46,686 nucleotides of DNA from the NCBI GenBank assembly GCA_024227235.1, contig JAAEKY010000769.1, positions 1 through 46,686 on the forward strand. The letters are read 5' to 3'. Made by a program: the position numbers and the translations under genes. The notes beneath the pieces are model-generated. The model was not told where the DNA came from and did no database searches. It saw only the letters and a list, made by a program, of their open reading frames with translations. Each line of letters opens with the position of its first letter. Position 1 is the first letter of the stretch. Shown in pieces: positions 45,106-46,686 of this stretch. The DNA is from Desulfobacteraceae bacterium. GTDB taxonomy: Bacteria > Desulfobacterota > Desulfobacteria > Desulfobacterales > Desulfobacteraceae.

Positions 45106-45893
45106 ATGAAAAAGCTTACTCTTGCAATTCTGTTCACAGCTCTTTTCTTTTCTGCCTCTGCTCAAGCAAGCCGGTTCTAAATTACTGCAAGTGGGCACTC
45201 GTAGATGCATTAAATAATAAAGGCGAATTAGGTGCTATAGCTTCAGGCCCTAATGGTTTTACTCGACAGTTTTATTATGAAGCTACTTTTGATTTTGATG
45301 CAATCGATCCGGGTAACTATCGGACGAACGGCGAGGGTTATAAAGTTTATCCATTAAACGATGGCGGAAATAAATACCATAACACAGCCACTATCTGGGA
45401 TGATTCCGATCCGAGTTTCAATAATATACAATTCCCGTCTGATCTTGTAGAAGTTGAATTCGCGAATAATCAGTCTTATGACAGGGCAACTGATCCAGAA
45501 CTCGCATTTTTGAATTTAGGAGTGGAGAACGGTACTGAATTTGATTTCATAGGTTTTGGTTTTTTTATCACAGATGAGGCTGCTCTAAATGCTGCCAATA
45601 CTGCTAATGATGATACTGCAATAGTTACAACAGATTTTTATTTGACATTGATATTTAATAATACTTTGCTTACCACCGATGATTCACCACACCCTATCGT
45701 TATAGATCCTGGTGACATCATCAAAACAGCTGGTGAATTTGCACAAAAAAATCGTCATGGTGCTACTGTTGGTTGGGCGCAAGTTTTAGGTGATGGTAGC
45801 AGTGTTGCAGTAAATGCCGTCCCAATCCCCGGTGCATTGTTTTTATTAGGCTCTGGCCTGTTTTGTCTGGTGGGCTTAAAAAGAAGAAAATAA
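45106..45893 (+). pseudogene. PEP-CTERM-type secreted protein gene, frameshifted after the signal peptide
   Basis: ATG 45106 (AAGGA upstream) encodes a good Sec signal peptide, MKKLTLAILFTALFFSASAQ plus four residues, then stops at TAA 45178-45180. The mature part continues in another frame to 45893; the same frame opens at ATG 45054, but there it begins with no signal peptide. A single missing base near 45165-45180 would join the two. The C-terminus has a PEP-CTERM-type sorting signal: VPIPGALFLLGSGLFCLVGL, then KRRK. The mature domain is acidic, Asn/Asp-rich and not recognised. If the shift is real the protein is not exported; a sequencing error is the plain alternative. Confidence 0.7.
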
Positions 45894-45911
45894 CAAGCCA
45901 TAAAAAATTTT

Positions 45912-45945
45912 AGAGGGTAGGGTTTTTAATAATTCTGCCCTTTTA
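45912..45945 (+). terminator. terminator after the PEP-CTERM gene
   Basis: GGGTAG at 45915-45920 pairs with CTGCCC at 45935-45940 (one G-U), followed by TTTT. It lies about 20 bases after the gene's stop. Confidence 0.65.
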
Positions 45946-46009
45946 ATATACAGCCATCCATATTGAACAATTTATGATTTCTTGAAGTTAACATTATTAT
46001 CCCTATCAG

Positions 46010-46033
46010 GAGGTTTTAGCCTTTGCCAAAAAT
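46010..46033 (+). repeat. 24-nt direct repeat, right copy
   Basis: Begins GAGGTTTTAGCC and ends TTTGCCAAAAAT; 23 of 24 bases match the copy at 41524-41547, same orientation. Beyond it the two flanks diverge at once on both sides. Confidence 0.7.
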
Positions 46034-46272
46034 CATTTATCATTGGAAGAACTAACCGGAATGCAAGAATCATTGATTTCCAGAATTGGTAAAAAAATAG
46101 GTATAAACCCCTAAGAAACTTTTTTCCTAAAATAATACATAAAGTACATAGTTGTTAACACCTTTATTTCTTATTTATAATTCTTTTTTTTACTGAGCAT
46201 CATTTATAATAAAGATTTGAGTTGTTTTTTTGATTTAACTTATTGAAGTTATGAATCATTACCGAATTTGTA

Positions 46273-46321
46273 TTTTCCGCTTAAAAAACAGGCATAGATT
46301 TTGCTTGTTATAAGCGGAAAA
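46273..46321 (+). other. long hairpin in the leader of the last gene
   Basis: TTTTCCGCTTA (46273-46283) pairs perfectly with TAAGCGGAAAA (46311-46321). Inside it ACAGGCA pairs with TGCTTGT through one G-U, leaving a loop of about seven bases. It stands about 185 bases before the ATG at 46507 and could be a terminator-like or regulatory RNA structure. Confidence 0.55.
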
Positions 46322-46506
46322 GCAGAATAGCAGAAACGGAAGGTTACAGTTCATTTTGACAGCAGGGTTGGGTTTCAACTGATTTTAATGATTGAATACT
46401 GAGAGGAGACTGAAGATCAAAAAAAGTTTTTAGCAGAAATTGTAAGAATGTAATTATTATAAAACCGAAAAAGTAAATCAAAAAAAGAAATTATATTGGA
46501 GAAAAA

Positions 46507-46686
46507 ATGAAAAAGATAGCAGTAGTTATTTTCGGAGCACTTTTCTTGATGGCAACAAACGTTTATGCTTCTTCTGTGGTTGGTACTTGGTACATCGGAG
46601 CCCCTGGATCGGGCGGCGGTGGAGCGATAATAAATTTTTTATCTAATGGCGATTACTTTATGGCCGAAGACGGGGTAGCTGACGGA
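46507..46686 (+). CDS. secreted protein, N-terminal part (runs off the window)
   Basis: Sixty codons from ATG 46507, with GGAG six bases upstream. A Sec signal peptide (MKKIAVVIFGALFLMATNVY, cleavage after about residue 21-22) is followed by SSVVGTWYIGAPGSGGGGAI and an NGDYFMAEDG segment. The VGTW opening with a following beta-strand recalls lipocalin-like secreted domains, but too little is present to name it. It may belong with the preceding secreted-protein gene. Confidence 0.75.
   Translation, partial: MKKIAVVIFGALFLMATNVYASSVVGTWYIGAPGSGGGGAIINFLSNGDYFMAEDGVADG

Larger units (their letters stand above)
45946..46506. other. 560-base intergenic region with a repeat copy and a long hairpin
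   Basis: No complete gene. It holds the right copy of the 24-nt repeat (46010-46033). From about 45992 to 46114 a short frame without a start (ending VLAFAKNHLSLEELTGMQES and about 15 more residues) could be a gene remnant or chance. A long imperfect hairpin is at 46273-46321. Confidence 0.4.

Noticed and set aside
45992..46114. A short gene after the PEP-CTERM terminator
   Set aside because: The frame has no start codon or ribosome site near its beginning; at most it is a remnant.
1..46686. tRNA, rRNA, insertion sequence or prophage genes
   Set aside because: No tRNA-like cloverleaf, transposase, integrase or phage structural gene was recognised on either strand.

Overview
The window looks like chromosomal DNA of an AT-rich, anaerobic, probably marine deltaproteobacterium of the Desulfobacterales type (Desulfobacula/Desulfobacter-like). 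That placement is inferred from gene content: a TRAP transporter operon, a split F0 ATP synthase operon, an NDP-forming acyl-CoA synthetase, a CooT-type protein, PEP-CTERM-type secreted proteins and a membrane-anchored reductive-dehalogenase-like protein. No sulfate-reduction gene or rRNA lies in the window, so the taxonomy is not proven here.

Layout. (1) 1-7.6 kb: a catabolic operon with a class III aminotransferase resembling beta-phenylalanine aminotransferase, an Lrp/AsnC regulator, a beta-keto acid cleavage enzyme (BKACE), an AMP-forming acyl-CoA ligase and a complete DctPQM TRAP transporter. Together they read as uptake and breakdown of an unidentified beta-amino acid. (2) 7.8-13.6 kb: a lone response regulator, an orphan DNA methyltransferase, an RluA pseudouridine synthase, a DUF1499 lipoprotein, a DUF3786 protein, heptose-phosphate adenylyltransferase and PgeF. 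(3) 13.7-15.5 kb: the F0 operon atpZ-atpI-atpB-atpE, whose c subunit carries Na+-site residues, ended by a perfect hairpin terminator. (4) 15.6-19.5 kb: PilZ protein, small unknown protein, zinc-ribbon/ParA ATPase and a membrane histidine kinase. (5) 19.5-27.6 kb, minus strand: ACT-domain protein, a structured intergenic repeat, enoyl-CoA hydratase, AMIN/amidase, MutS, LapA-like protein, M23 peptidase, CooT-like protein and a phosphoesterase. (6) 27.8-31.5 kb: a hybrid histidine kinase overlapping an HD-GYP response regulator. (7) 32.0-34.1 kb: two-subunit NDP-forming acyl-CoA synthetase. (8) 34.1-35.5 kb: a reductive-dehalogenase-like protein with N-terminal membrane helices. (9) 35.5-41.5 kb: histidine-utilisation genes hutI-ftcD-hutU diverging from hutC-hutH across a palindromic operator. 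(10) 41.5-46.7 kb: an accessory segment with a TPR-CHAT lipoprotein of patchy base composition, a frameshifted PEP-CTERM-type protein, and the start of another secreted protein. A near-identical 24-nt direct repeat brackets the CHAT and PEP-CTERM genes.

How the parts fit: the beta-amino acid operon, the hut genes, the crotonase and the NDP-forming synthetase all point to amino acid catabolism through acyl-CoA intermediates. The strongest leads for new biology are the beta-amino acid operon, the membrane-anchored RDase-like protein, the repeat-bracketed CHAT/PEP-CTERM segment, the zinc-ribbon ParA with PilZ cluster, and the structured intergenic elements.
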